A stretch of 24,277 bases of DNA. Origin: JBAVQS01 sp049694275 (lineage in GTDB: Bacteria; Chloroflexota; Anaerolineae; UBA4142; SHND01). The translations under genes and the position numbers were made by a program. The stretch covers positions 1 through 24,277 of the forward strand of contig JBAVQS010000104.1 in the NCBI GenBank assembly GCA_049694275.1, in the 5' to 3' direction. Below the pieces are notes generated by a model. That model saw nothing but the letters and a program-made list of their open reading frames with translations, did no database searches and had not been told where the DNA came from. Positions within the stretch are counted from its first letter, which is position 1. Each line of letters opens with the position of its first letter. Of the stretch, positions 6,989 through 14,906 are shown one piece after another.

Positions 6989-8731
6989 ATGAACAAGCAA
7001 GTGGTTAGAATGACTCTGGCGTTGGCGCTCGCGGCCGTGGCGATCGCGACGCTTGCCACCTCCGGCGCCTCGGCGGCGCCGGACGCGGGGTATACGTTTC
7101 TGCGCCAGTTCGGACTCACGGCGTCGCACGGGACCTTTTTTGGCCTGGAAGGGATTGCAGTAGCTCCGAATGGGAATGTCTATGTGTCCGACACGTTCAA
7201 CAACCGGGTACAGGTTCTGACCGGTGGTGGCGTGTTTGTCCAGGCATGGGGCGGGCTCGGGGCCGGCAACAGCCAGTTTCATAACCCGATTGGGATCGCG
7301 GTCGACAAGAATGGCAATGTCTATGTCGCCGATGCGAACAACAACCGAATTCAGAAATTCACGGCGGCCGGCGCCTTTGTCGCCAAGTGGGGCAGCGCCG
7401 GAAGCGGCAACGGCCAGTTCACTTATCCCATGGGGATTGCGGTAGACAAGAACCTGAACGTGTTTGTGGCCGATTACAGCAATTGCCGGGTCCAAAAGTT
7501 ATCCAGCACCGGCGTCTTTCTGGCGAGCTGGGGAAGCTGTGCGAGCCTGGGTAATGCTTATGCCCACTATGTCGCGGTGGATGGCGTCGGCAATGTCTAC
7601 CTGAGCCTGGCAGACAATACGGTCCGCAAGCTCTCCAATGCGCTCGCCCCGCAAAGCACGATTACGCTTCCCTCCCCGTATTTTTGGTATCCCGAGGGCA
7701 TGGCCGTAGATGCGAACGGTAATCTGTACGTGGCGGATTCTGCGACGGATGTCGTGCGCAAGCTGGACAGCACCGGAGCGCTGGTGGCGACGTACGGGAC
7801 GGCGGGCAGTGGCAACGGGCAGTTTTCGATACCGAGGGCGCTTGCTCTCGCCGCCGGCGGCGGAATCTATGTCGCGGATTCAAACAACAACCGGGTGCAA
7901 AAGCTGAACTCGGCCGGTGCATGGGTCTGGACACTCGGCCAGGTTGACTTACCGCACGGGCGGCTGAGCGACCCGCAAGCGCTGGCGATTGATAGCGCCG
8001 GCAATATCTATGCCGCGGATGAGCACGGCTACAAAGTGCAAAAGTTTTCAAATACCGGGACGTGGCTCAAGAACTTTGGCTCGTATGGGACTGGTAATGG
8101 TCAGTTCTCGATGCCGGATGGTGTCGCCGTAGATACGAGCGGCAATGTCTATGTCGTCGATAATAACCAGAATAACGTCCAAAAGTTCAGCAGCAGCGGC
8201 GTCTATCTGTCGCAATTCGGGAGTTATGGCGGGGACATTGGTCAGCTCTCTCATCCGACTGGGATCGCAGTGGACAAGAACGGCGTGATCTATGTGGCGG
8301 ATACCTACAACAATCGTGTTCAAGAGTTTTATAGCAATGGCACGTACAAGTCAGTATCCCCAACGCTGGGTACACCGATCGCGGTGACGGTGGATGGGCA
8401 AGGGAATATCTATGTTGCTCAGGCGCAAGACTGGGTCCACAAGTTCGACAGCAACTGGAATCTGCTCACCACGTACACTCAGCCCGCTGGCTCGCCGGAC
8501 ATTTGGTCTAGAGGGGTCGCACTGGACAAGAACGGGCATGTATGGGTCACGGATGCCAATAACGAAAAAGTCTGGGAGTTTACCAATGCGGGCGGCTATC
8601 TCACTTCATTCGGCGGCCTTGGGATAGCCAAGGGCAAGTTCGATCTGCCAACGGGAATTGTGGTGGACAGCGCGCTGCATGTGTTTGTAGCGGATGTGAA
8701 CAATAGCCGGATTGAAGAGTTTACACCCTAG
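6989..8731 (+). CDS. Secreted NHL-repeat beta-propeller protein, 580 aa
   Basis: Residues 1-29 are a Sec signal peptide: basic start, hydrophobic ALALAAVAIATLA, then a GASA cleavage site. The rest is built from NHL repeats. I count twelve versions of the core (NGNVYVADxxNNRVQKF), each followed by a G-S-x-GxxNGQFxxPxGIAVD spacer. The first core is VYVSDTFNNRVQVL and the last, VFVADVNNSRIEEF, ends two residues before the stop. Twelve repeats fit two six-bladed propellers in tandem. No membrane anchor, sorting signal or enzyme domain is present, so it is probably an extracytoplasmic binding or scaffold protein; the ligand is unknown. AGGGAGG precedes the ATG. The gene stands alone, divergent from the membrane-protein pair and convergent with the kinase-regulator operon on the right. 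Confidence 0.93.
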   Translation: MNKQVVRMTLALALAAVAIATLATSGASAAPDAGYTFLRQFGLTASHGTFFGLEGIAVAPNGNVYVSDTFNNRVQVLTGGGVFVQAWGGLGAGNSQFHNPIGIAVDKNGNVYVADANNNRIQKFTAAGAFVAKWGSAGSGNGQFTYPMGIAVDKNLNVFVADYSNCRVQKLSSTGVFLASWGSCASLGNAYAHYVAVDGVGNVYLSLADNTVRKLSNALAPQSTITLPSPYFWYPEGMAVDANGNLYVADSATDVVRKLDSTGALVATYGTAGSGNGQFSIPRALALAAGGGIYVADSNNNRVQKLNSAGAWVWTLGQVDLPHGRLSDPQALAIDSAGNIYAADEHGYKVQKFSNTGTWLKNFGSYGTGNGQFSMPDGVAVDTSGNVYVVDNNQNNVQKFSSSGVYLSQFGSYGGDIGQLSHPTGIAVDKNGVIYVADTYNNRVQEFYSNGTYKSVSPTLGTPIAVTVDGQGNIYVAQAQDWVHKFDSNWNLLTTYTQPAGSPDIWSRGVALDKNGHVWVTDANNEKVWEFTNAGGYLTSFGGLGIAKGKFDLPTGIVVDSALHVFVADVNNSRIEEFTP

Positions 8732-8743
8732 ATCTGTTGCGTG

Positions 8744-8780
8744 GAATAAAAACCGCCCGCCCGCCCATCCGGGCGGGCGG
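8744..8780 (-). terminator. Intrinsic terminator, 11-bp GC stem with minus-strand T-tract
   Basis: Perfect arms CCGCCCGCCCG (8753-8763) and CGGGCGGGCGG (8770-8780) enclose a 6-nt loop. Read on the minus strand the stem is followed by TTTTTATTCC, a proper U-tract, so it terminates leftward transcripts from the operon at 9000-11602. On the plus strand no T-run follows, but the hairpin lies 21 bp after the NHL stop and may still help to end that transcript. Confidence 0.8.
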
Positions 8781-8827
8781 GGAAGAAGGCTATAAGCCGA
8801 TTTGTGTATAATTTCGATATATGACCG

Positions 8828-8919
8828 AAAAAAAAGCACCCCTTGCCTGCGTTGGGATGATGTTGGGTAGTATGAGCGGGAGTCCAGAGTTAGGAACAAT
8901 GATTGCTTGCAGGCAAGGG
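8828..8919 (-). ncRNA. Candidate terminator-capped small RNA or structured 3' UTR
   Basis: On the minus strand CCCTTGCCTGC (8919-8909) and GCAGGCAAGGG (8850-8840) form a perfect 11-bp stem around a 58-nt interior. A T8 run (8835-8828) follows a few bases later. The shape is a stem with an enclosed domain and a U-tract, as in small RNAs or a large terminator. A possible -10 (TATACT, about 8932-8927) lies just before it, without a good -35. It could equally be part of the 3' UTR of the response-regulator mRNA ending at 9000. The plus-strand ORF across this interval looks spurious. Apart from these structures and the terminator nearer the NHL gene, I see nothing in 8732-8999. Confidence 0.4.
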
Positions 8920-8999
8920 TTAGTTAGTATATACAGCAAATCAAGCTACTGTAGCAATAGGAGTTGGTTGGAAATCGTTGGCACGCGGCAAATTTTTAA

Positions 9000-9800
9000 T
9001 CAGAAAACCAGGCGATAGCCGATACCCCGAACCGAGAAGATATGCTGGCGGCCATCGGTGTCGAGCGCGGCGCGCAGCTTGTGAATCCACCAGCGTGATG
9101 TTTCCTGCGCGTCGATCCGCTCCATCTGATACCCCTGCGACTCGAGGACGAGGGTTTTAAAGGGGACCGTCTCTGGCGCGTGCCGGATCAGGGTGACCAG
9201 ATAATCCAGGCTGTTGCCCGCGATAGGGACCCGTTCGCCGGCGCGCGTCACACTACGGAGCTTGAGATCCAGAGTCAGCGGGCCGCAATGGAGGAACCGG
9301 GCGGGGTCCTCCGCCGGCGCGGGGGAGGGCGCGGATGCGCCAGCCGCGGTGGGGGGCCGGTCGAGTTGATGTAACTCTGACACGAGCGCCTGCATCTGGG
9401 CGAGGAGCTCGCGACGGCGTTGCGGAGACTCCCGTTCGGCGATCAGGGTGCGCGCGCGGGCGATGATCTGGTCGGGGTCAGCCGGCTTGTAAATATAGTC
9501 GCGGGCGCCGAGACGGAGCGCTTCGGTGGCGGAGTCGAGCGTGGCGTGGCCGGTGAGAATCAGGACCGGCATTTCCGGATACAACTGATGGGCCGCGCGC
9601 AGGACGCCCAATCCCTCCACGCGAGGCATCCGCAGGTCGAGAACGACCAGGTCAAAGGAGCCGGCCTGAAACAGGTCGAGCGCTTCCTGCCCGTCGCCCG
9701 CGAGGGTCACGGCATACCCTGCACCTCGAAAGATCTCGGCCATCGAATCGCGCAGGTTGGCCTCGTCGTCGATAATGAGAATAGTATGGGTGGTCGTCAT
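9000..9800 (-). CDS. OmpR-type DNA-binding response regulator
   Basis: The product is 266 residues. The N-terminal receiver (about 5-120) has D11/D12, phospho-acceptor D55 in LVVLDLRMP, T83 and K105. A long linker (about 121-165), rich in Pro and Ala (PPTAAGASAPSPAPAEDP), connects it to a C-terminal winged helix of the Trans_reg_C/OmpR class. The winged helix has a loose recognition-helix region (DAQETSRWWIHKLRAAL) and the usual ending FSVRGIGYRLVF. WWIHKLR replaces the more common VHIRRLRKK pattern, so the target site may be unusual. The ATG overlaps the kinase stop (ATGA at 9797-9800), marking the kinase as its cognate partner. It is probably a transcription factor activated by phosphorylation. 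The 11-bp tandem repeat before the NHL gene, 2 kb away, is a plausible target; that link is inference. Confidence 0.94.
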   Translation of the reverse strand: MTTTHTILIIDDEANLRDSMAEIFRGAGYAVTLAGDGQEALDLFQAGSFDLVVLDLRMPRVEGLGVLRAAHQLYPEMPVLILTGHATLDSATEALRLGARDYIYKPADPDQIIARARTLIAERESPQRRRELLAQMQALVSELHQLDRPPTAAGASAPSPAPAEDPARFLHCGPLTLDLKLRSVTRAGERVPIAGNSLDYLVTLIRHAPETVPFKTLVLESQGYQMERIDAQETSRWWIHKLRAALDTDGRQHIFSVRGIGYRLVF

Positions 9801-11602
9801 GGCATATCCGGGTCGCCAGATTTTAATGGGAGCCAGACGGTAAAGGTCGAGCCTACGCCGATCCGGCTGAGGACGAGCAGTTGGCCGCCGTGGCTGTGGA
9901 CAATATCATAGCAGATCGCCAGGCCGAGCCCCATTCCTGAGCGTTTTGTGGTATAGAAGGGCTCGAAAATGTGCGGCTGGTCCTCGGGCGCGATGCCGCA
10001 GCCAGTGTCATGGAATGAGATGCCAAGGGCATTCCCTCGTGGAAAGCGCTCGACGCGGACGTCGAGTTTTCCACCGTCGGGTTGCATGGCATCGACGGCG
10101 TTCAACGCGAGGTTGATCAATACCTGTTTGAATTGCGCCGGCACCCGGACCTCTTTCATTTCCGGCTCGATCGTGCGTCGCCATTCGACCTGGTGCTTGG
10201 CGAGGTGGGGCTTGACGAGCTCGCACACCTCGTCGACAAGCCTGGCGACAGGTTCGGCCGGGAGGGCCTGGACGTTTTCAGGCTGATAGACGGTGCGCAG
10301 TTGGGCGATGAGGTTAGAAAGCCGGTCCATTTCGCCGGCCGCCATATCAAGATAGTGCTCGCGCGATTCGCGCTCGCGGGCCGGCTGGCGCGCAATATAG
10401 ATGCAGTTGCGCAGGGATTGCAGCGGGTTGTTCAATTCGTGCGCAACGGTCGCGACCATGCGGCCCAGGCTTGAGAGCTTGTCGGCCAGCACGAGCTGTT
10501 CGCGTGTGTCCTGCTCCTGGCGCAGCGCGTTTTGCAATTCGCGATACAGGCGCGCATTCTCGACGGCAATTGAAACCTGGCTGGCAAACAACCCGAGCAC
10601 ACGCTCGTCATTCGGCGTAAAAGCTCCGGGGTTTTTGCTCTGCAAGTCAATGGTTCCCAATCGGCGGGGCCCGCTCTCCAGTGGCGCAATGAGCAGGGAG
10701 CGAGTGTCGGGGAATTCGGGCTGCGGGATATAACGCGGGTCCTGGGAGACGTCGGGCAGGTAAAGCACCGCGCCCCGCTTGAGCACATTGGCGGAAACTT
10801 CCTGGTCGATCCACATGCTGCGCCGTCCGGGCAGCTCGATGGGCTGGCCGGTCACGGCGACCAGTTCCATGACCTGGTCCGGCGCGTTGAGCAAAAAGAT
10901 TGCAGCCCGGTGCGCGCTGGGGATGAGGATGGGCGCGGCCTCGACGATCTGTTTGAGGATGGTTTCAAGGTCGAGGGTACCGCCGAGAGCCAGGTTGATT
11001 TCGTAGAGGATTTGTAACTGGCGCAAGCGGTGTCCCTGCTCGGCGTGCTGGCGCGCATTATGGATGGCGAGGGCGGCCCACTGCGCGCCCATTTCGAGCA
11101 GCTTGGCATGCTCTTCGCTGATCGTATTGGGCGCTTCATAGACCGCCTCGATCAGCCCAAAGATTTCGCCCTGGCGATGAAGCGGAACGGCGAGCAGACC
11201 CTGGGGTTGGTATCCTGCGATGCGCGTCGCGTCGAGGTAGAGGGCGGGATACTGATTGACATCCGGGATACATAGGGGCTTGCCGGTGCGAATGACCTCT
11301 CCCGCCGCGCCGGCGGTGGCGGGCATGCGATAGCCGCGCAACCTGGTCACCGAACGTCCCCCGAGCGCGGCAAAGACGAGCTCAGGCCCCTCCAAAAGGA
11401 GAATGGAGATCTCGCCGCTGGGCAAAAGCCGGGTCAGATCATCCACCACCTGTTGCAAAACCTTGTCGAGGTCCAGGCTGGACAGGACGCTCTGGCCGAG
11501 CCGGTTCATGGCGCTGAGGAGCTCCATGTGCCGCTCTTGTTGCTCGACCGATATGGGCGCGAACAAGGGGGGAGGTGCGGAATCCATTGGATTGTCTTGC
11601 AT
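9797..11602 (-). CDS. Soluble sensor histidine kinase with two GAF domains
   Basis: The product is 601 residues without a signal peptide or membrane segment, so it senses in the cytoplasm. Two GAF domains occupy about 38-185 and about 205-350. The kinase core has H388 in VAHELNNPLQ (NtrB-like H-box), N497/N501 in INLALNAVDAM, G1 DTGCGI at 532-537, FEPFYTTK, and G2 GMGLGL at 556-561. The HELNNPL type of H-box and the TTKR...GMGLGL pattern are typical of the HisKA/NtrB-like subgroup. The start at 11602 has AGGA four bases upstream; M6 is a weaker alternative. It is ATGA-coupled to the OmpR-type regulator. Its promoter lies at 11633-11660, back to back with that of the HD-GYP gene. The GAF ligand cannot be read from sequence. 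Confidence 0.95.
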   Translation of the reverse strand: MQDNPMDSAPPPLFAPISVEQQERHMELLSAMNRLGQSVLSSLDLDKVLQQVVDDLTRLLPSGEISILLLEGPELVFAALGGRSVTRLRGYRMPATAGAAGEVIRTGKPLCIPDVNQYPALYLDATRIAGYQPQGLLAVPLHRQGEIFGLIEAVYEAPNTISEEHAKLLEMGAQWAALAIHNARQHAEQGHRLRQLQILYEINLALGGTLDLETILKQIVEAAPILIPSAHRAAIFLLNAPDQVMELVAVTGQPIELPGRRSMWIDQEVSANVLKRGAVLYLPDVSQDPRYIPQPEFPDTRSLLIAPLESGPRRLGTIDLQSKNPGAFTPNDERVLGLFASQVSIAVENARLYRELQNALRQEQDTREQLVLADKLSSLGRMVATVAHELNNPLQSLRNCIYIARQPARERESREHYLDMAAGEMDRLSNLIAQLRTVYQPENVQALPAEPVARLVDEVCELVKPHLAKHQVEWRRTIEPEMKEVRVPAQFKQVLINLALNAVDAMQPDGGKLDVRVERFPRGNALGISFHDTGCGIAPEDQPHIFEPFYTTKRSGMGLGLAICYDIVHSHGGQLLVLSRIGVGSTFTVWLPLKSGDPDMP

Positions 11603-11611
11603 GTAATCCTG

Positions 11612-11626
11612 CCAGGATATGCCTGG
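11612..11626 (-). promoter_or_regulatory. Leader hairpin next to the kinase ribosome site
   Basis: CCAGG and CCTGG arms with a 5-nt spacer form a small hairpin. On the minus-strand RNA it ends one base before the AGGA ribosome site (11610-11607). From the promoter at 11633-11660, the transcript would begin almost exactly at the hairpin. It may tune translation or protect the 5' end. Confidence 0.35.
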
Positions 11627-11632
11627 AATCGG

Positions 11633-11660
11633 ATTGTATCACACTTTGCCGAAAAACCAA
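11633..11660 (-). promoter_or_regulatory. Extended -10 promoter for the GAF kinase-regulator operon
   Basis: On the minus strand TTGGTT (11660-11655) and TACAAT (11638-11633) are 16 bp apart. TGA before the hexamer makes an extended -10. The start of transcription would be near 11626. The -35 box touches the -35 box of the opposite promoter. Confidence 0.55.
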
Positions 11661-11689
11661 TTGACCCGCGTACCTATCCGTGCTAGTAT
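11661..11689 (+). promoter_or_regulatory. Sigma70-type promoter for the HD-GYP gene
   Basis: TTGACC (11661-11666) and TAGTAT (11684-11689) are 17 bp apart, with transcription expected near 11696. It diverges from the kinase promoter, with no bases between the two -35 hexamers. Confidence 0.6.
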
Positions 11690-11690
11690 A

Positions 11691-11723
11691 CCCCCCAAGG
11701 TAATTTGTAGCTGCCTGGGGGGG
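11691..11723 (+). promoter_or_regulatory. GC-rich leader inverted repeat of the HD-GYP gene
   Basis: CCCCCCAAGG (11691-11700) can pair with CCTGGGGGGG (11714-11723), with one A-G mismatch and a 13-nt loop. The right arm contains the G-rich stretch that would act as ribosome site for the ATG at 11730. The predicted transcript start falls inside the left arm, so the full stem forms only if transcription begins a few bases earlier. Confidence 0.35.
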
Positions 11724-11729
11724 TAGCCG

Positions 11730-14249
11730 ATGAACCTCGAAATCCTCTTGTACCTGATTCCCTACTTATTTTCAATCTTCATCTCTGTAAGTATCGGTAT
11801 TTATGCCTGGCGCCGCCGCCGCGTGCCCGGCGCGACGGGTCTCTTCATCTGGATGGGGGCGCAAGTTATCTGGACCGGCGGCTTTGTGCTCAAGCTCTTT
11901 AGTTCCACCGTCGAGGCCAAGGTCTTTTGGGACAATTTTGAATTCATTGGCACTTTAATCATACCGGTCGGGATGCTGGCGCTGGCGCTCGAATACACCG
12001 GCCGGCGTGTCGCACACCCTCTTCGCCTCTGGGGCGGCCTCGCCGTTGTGACCGGTCTGTTGTTGGTCCTCATCTATACAGACCCCTTGCATCGCTTGCT
12101 CCGGCCTGCAGCATGGCTGGTGTCGGGGCAACCCTTCACCGAGTTGATGTATGATTTCACTCCCCTCCTTTGGGTTATGGCGCTCTATATCTATGCCCTC
12201 AGCCTGGTTGGATTGGGACTACTTTTCTATGGCGCGGTCCGGCAGCACCGGCTTTATCGCACTCAGACCCTCTTGTTGCTCGCCGGCTATCTCATCCCGG
12301 TGGCCGGAACGCTCCTGACGCTGTTCGGTGTGACCCTCGGGCCACAGCGTGATACAACCCCTTACACGTTTGCCCTCGGGAACCTGTTTTTGGTCTGGGG
12401 AGTGTTCCGCCGCCGCCTGCTCGACCTTGTTCCCATTGCGCGGAATATCGTGTTTGAAAACATGGGCGATCCGATTCTGGTGCTGGATGCATCCAGCCGG
12501 ATTGTGGACCTCAATCCGGCGGCGCAGGCCGCGCTAGGGCTCTCTGCTGCTCAGGCAATCGGGAAATCCTCCGGCGAACTGTTTTCTGCATGGCCCGAGC
12601 TCCTGAGGCAGTATAGTGATGTGGAAAATGCGCATGCGGATGTTGCCGTCGCGGCGCGTGGCGGGATGCGGCATTATGATTTGCAAATCTCGCCGCTGCA
12701 TGACTCGCATGGGCGGCTGAACGGCCGGGTGGTGGTGGCACGCGACATCACCGAGCGTAGACAAGCCGAGCAGGCGCTCGGGCAGGCGCGGGATGAACTG
12801 GAACAGCGCGTTCAGGAGCGGACGGCGGAGCTCACCCAGACGAACAAGGCGCTGGAGGCGGAGGTGATTGAGCGCCGCGAGGCCGAGGCCAGAACGAGCG
12901 AAGAGCAGGCATTCTTTGATGCGCTGATTCGCAGCCTGCCTGGCGCGTTTTACCAGCTCGACGAACGCGGGCGGTTTGTGCGCTGGAACCAATATTACGA
13001 GACCGTGCTGGGATATTCTCCTGAAGAATTGAGAGGGATGAATAGCATTCACCTTATCGCGCCCGAGGAGTGGCCTGCGGCCAGGGAGCATATGCAGCAG
13101 ATCCTGACGGCGGGGCAGACGACGATTGAAGCCCGGACGCGCGACAAGGCGGGGGCGTACCGGTCGCATTTGCTGACCGGGGCGCGCGTCGAGCTGCGCG
13201 GCCAGGTCTCTGTGGTGGGCGTCGGGATCGATATTACCGCCCGCAAGCAGGTGGAGGAGGCGCTCCGCGAGAGCGAGAGCAAATTTCGCGCCATTATCGA
13301 AGAGAACTCGGAAGGGGTGACGCTGATCGACGAACAGGGAATCATTATCGAATGGAATCGGACACAGGCGCACATCTCGGGACGGACGCGCGACGAAGTT
13401 TTGGGGCGTCCCTATTATCAAGTGCTGTTCGAGATGACGCTGCCGGAGCGGCGCACGCCGGAGCGGTTGGCCTACGTCAAGCGAATCATCGACGAAGGGC
13501 TGCAGACCGGGCAAGGAGCGGCCTTTGCGCATCCCCCGGAAGTCATCCTCATCCGGCCGGATGGCACGCGCCTCTGGGTGCAGCAGGTGGTCTTTCCGAT
13601 CAAGACGGAGAAAGGGTATCGCGCCGGCTCGGTCACGCGCGACATTACCGAGCGCAGGCTGAAAGAGACCGAGATTCAGCATTTGAACGAGGAGCTTTTG
13701 GTCTCTTATGATGCGACGCTCGAAGGGTGGTCACGGGCGCTTGACCTGCGCGACCGCGAGACGGAAGGGCATTCGCAGCGTGTGACCAAAAAGACGCTAG
13801 AGCTGGCCCGAACCATGGGATTTGGCGAAGCGGAGCTCGTGCACATCCGACGCGGCTCTATTCTGCATGATATTGGTAAGATGGGGGTCCCGGACAGCAT
13901 TTTGCTCAAGCCGGGGCCGCTGACCGATGAGGACTGGCGGGTCATGCGACAGCATCCCGTATTTGCCTATGAAATGCTGTCGCCGATTGCATTTCTCAAG
14001 CCGGCGCTGGACATTCCGTATTGTCATCACGAACGATGGGATGGGAGTGGCTATCCGCGCCGTCTGGTGGGGGAGGCTATTCCGCGGGCGGCGCGGCTGT
14101 TTGCGGTCGTCGATGTGTGGGATGCGCTCTGCTCTGACCGTCCGTATCGCAAGCGCTGGACCGAAAAAGAGACAATGAGCTATATCCGCGCACAGGCGGG
14201 CAAGCAATTTGACCCACAAGTGGTGCAAGTGTTTCTGGAACGGATCTGA
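11730..14249 (+). CDS. Membrane-bound PAS sensor with HD-GYP c-di-GMP phosphodiesterase output
   Basis: The product is 839 residues. Seven membrane segments (about 5-230) are of the HisKA_7TM type, with YAWRRRRVPGA and LEYTGRR, as in the hybrid kinase at 777-4619. Next come PAS (about 240-345), a coiled stretch (about 345-390, ELEQRVQERTAEL), PAS (about 395-505) and PAS (about 515-645). Residues 660-839 are a complete HD-GYP domain. H681 is in GHSQRV, H713/D714 in ILHDIGK, H742 in MRQHP, H766/H767 in CHHERWDGSGYP, and D795 in VVDVWDAL. All expected metal ligands are visible, so it should be an active phosphodiesterase degrading c-di-GMP. No kinase domain is attached. Its first PAS is also similar to the first PAS of the hybrid kinase (both include WPELL). 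It has its own promoter and ends at a strong bidirectional terminator. Confidence 0.95.
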   Translation: MNLEILLYLIPYLFSIFISVSIGIYAWRRRRVPGATGLFIWMGAQVIWTGGFVLKLFSSTVEAKVFWDNFEFIGTLIIPVGMLALALEYTGRRVAHPLRLWGGLAVVTGLLLVLIYTDPLHRLLRPAAWLVSGQPFTELMYDFTPLLWVMALYIYALSLVGLGLLFYGAVRQHRLYRTQTLLLLAGYLIPVAGTLLTLFGVTLGPQRDTTPYTFALGNLFLVWGVFRRRLLDLVPIARNIVFENMGDPILVLDASSRIVDLNPAAQAALGLSAAQAIGKSSGELFSAWPELLRQYSDVENAHADVAVAARGGMRHYDLQISPLHDSHGRLNGRVVVARDITERRQAEQALGQARDELEQRVQERTAELTQTNKALEAEVIERREAEARTSEEQAFFDALIRSLPGAFYQLDERGRFVRWNQYYETVLGYSPEELRGMNSIHLIAPEEWPAAREHMQQILTAGQTTIEARTRDKAGAYRSHLLTGARVELRGQVSVVGVGIDITARKQVEEALRESESKFRAIIEENSEGVTLIDEQGIIIEWNRTQAHISGRTRDEVLGRPYYQVLFEMTLPERRTPERLAYVKRIIDEGLQTGQGAAFAHPPEVILIRPDGTRLWVQQVVFPIKTEKGYRAGSVTRDITERRLKETEIQHLNEELLVSYDATLEGWSRALDLRDRETEGHSQRVTKKTLELARTMGFGEAELVHIRRGSILHDIGKMGVPDSILLKPGPLTDEDWRVMRQHPVFAYEMLSPIAFLKPALDIPYCHHERWDGSGYPRRLVGEAIPRAARLFAVVDVWDALCSDRPYRKRWTEKETMSYIRAQAGKQFDPQVVQVFLERI

Positions 14250-14256
14250 CGAAAAG

Positions 14257-14290
14257 AAACCCCGGAGGTTTTTGAAAACCTCCGGGGTTT
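14257..14290. terminator. Bidirectional intrinsic terminator, perfect 16-bp inverted repeat
   Basis: AAACCCCGGAGGTTTT (14257-14272) and its exact complement (14275-14290) lie between the stop of the HD-GYP gene (14249) and the stop of the LURP-one-related gene (14294). T-runs flank the GC core on both strands. It should therefore end transcripts from both convergent genes. Confidence 0.92.
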
Positions 14291-14293
14291 TGT

Positions 14294-14806
14294 CTAGCGG
14301 TGCACGCCGAGGTCGCGCTCGTGGTCACGGTTCTCAAAACTGATGCGGTCGATGACGATGGCGCTGGCGAGAATGAGGATGGCATCTTCCCCCTCGTGAA
14401 TCTCGACGCCATAGCTGTCGGTGAGCGAGAACCAGCTTTTGCTGACCTGGGCGACGGCCTGGTCATGGCGGTGGAAGGTATATTCGTGGCTAAAGATATC
14501 GCCATGAATCTCGTAATCGTCCGGGCCGGGCACATCCACCTTGAACTTGTCGCCAAAAAAGTGGATAAAGGCCTTGCTGACGACGGCGGCCTGCTTGCCA
14601 TCGCGCCAGATTTCATAGCTTGGACGGAGCGCGATGAGCTTGCGCCGAATTTCGACGAGGACGTGCCCGTGCATGTCCTTGATTTCGAGGGTGTCCGTCA
14701 GCCGGAACACCTTGCCATCGACAAAGAGGACGTCGAGCCCGTTCTCGTCCTTGATGTTGAAATCGTCGCCAATGGCGAGTAGTTTTTCGCGTACCTGGTA
14801 TCGCAT
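14294..14806 (-). CDS. LURP-one-related (LOR/tubby C-like) protein
   Basis: The 170-residue product fits the LURP-one-related family over its whole length. Marks are MRYQVREKLLAIGDDFNIKD at the start, the VLFVDGKVF and KDMHGHVLVEIRRKLIALRPSYEI strands, FKVDVPGPDDYEIHGDIF, and the closing AILILASAIVIDRI. The fold is a 12-stranded barrel around a central helix, related to tubby and scramblase C-domains. Bacterial members have no settled biochemical role; membrane-lipid or phosphoinositide interaction is only suggested by the fold. No signal peptide is present, so it is cytoplasmic or peripheral. AGGAGG stands five bases before the ATG. It is a single-gene unit, divergent from nrfHA across 136 bp and convergent with the HD-GYP gene. 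I saw no clear promoter for it. Confidence 0.9.
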   Translation of the reverse strand: MRYQVREKLLAIGDDFNIKDENGLDVLFVDGKVFRLTDTLEIKDMHGHVLVEIRRKLIALRPSYEIWRDGKQAAVVSKAFIHFFGDKFKVDVPGPDDYEIHGDIFSHEYTFHRHDQAVAQVSKSWFSLTDSYGVEIHEGEDAILILASAIVIDRISFENRDHERDLGVHR

Positions 14807-14877
14807 AGTTGCCTCCTGTTCTTGTCTATCTACGAGCGTATCCTGGAAAAGGTTACATTGGGGGGCTGGATGACCGA

Positions 14878-14906
14878 TTGACGTTCCGCCTGTTCGGTGA
14901 TAAATT
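14878..14906 (+). promoter_or_regulatory. Sigma70-type promoter of nrfHA
   Basis: TTGACG (14878-14883) and TAAATT (14901-14906) are 17 bp apart, and TGA before the -10 gives an extended form. Transcription would begin near 14913, about 30 nt before the nrfH ATG at 14943. Confidence 0.65.

Noticed and set aside
6830..7495. Upstream extension of the membrane-protein frame to 7495
   Set aside because: The extra residues are antisense to the NHL gene, read like inverted NHL codons, and have no ribosome site. The start at 6829 agrees with the paralogue.
8821..9018. 65-residue plus-strand ORF between the NHL gene and the regulator
   Set aside because: No ribosome site, no recognisable sequence, overlap with the end of the regulator gene, and it crosses the inverted repeat and T8 signal of the opposite strand.
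12534..13682. 382-residue minus-strand open frame
   Set aside because: Antisense to the PAS region of the HD-GYP protein, without a ribosome site or homology.
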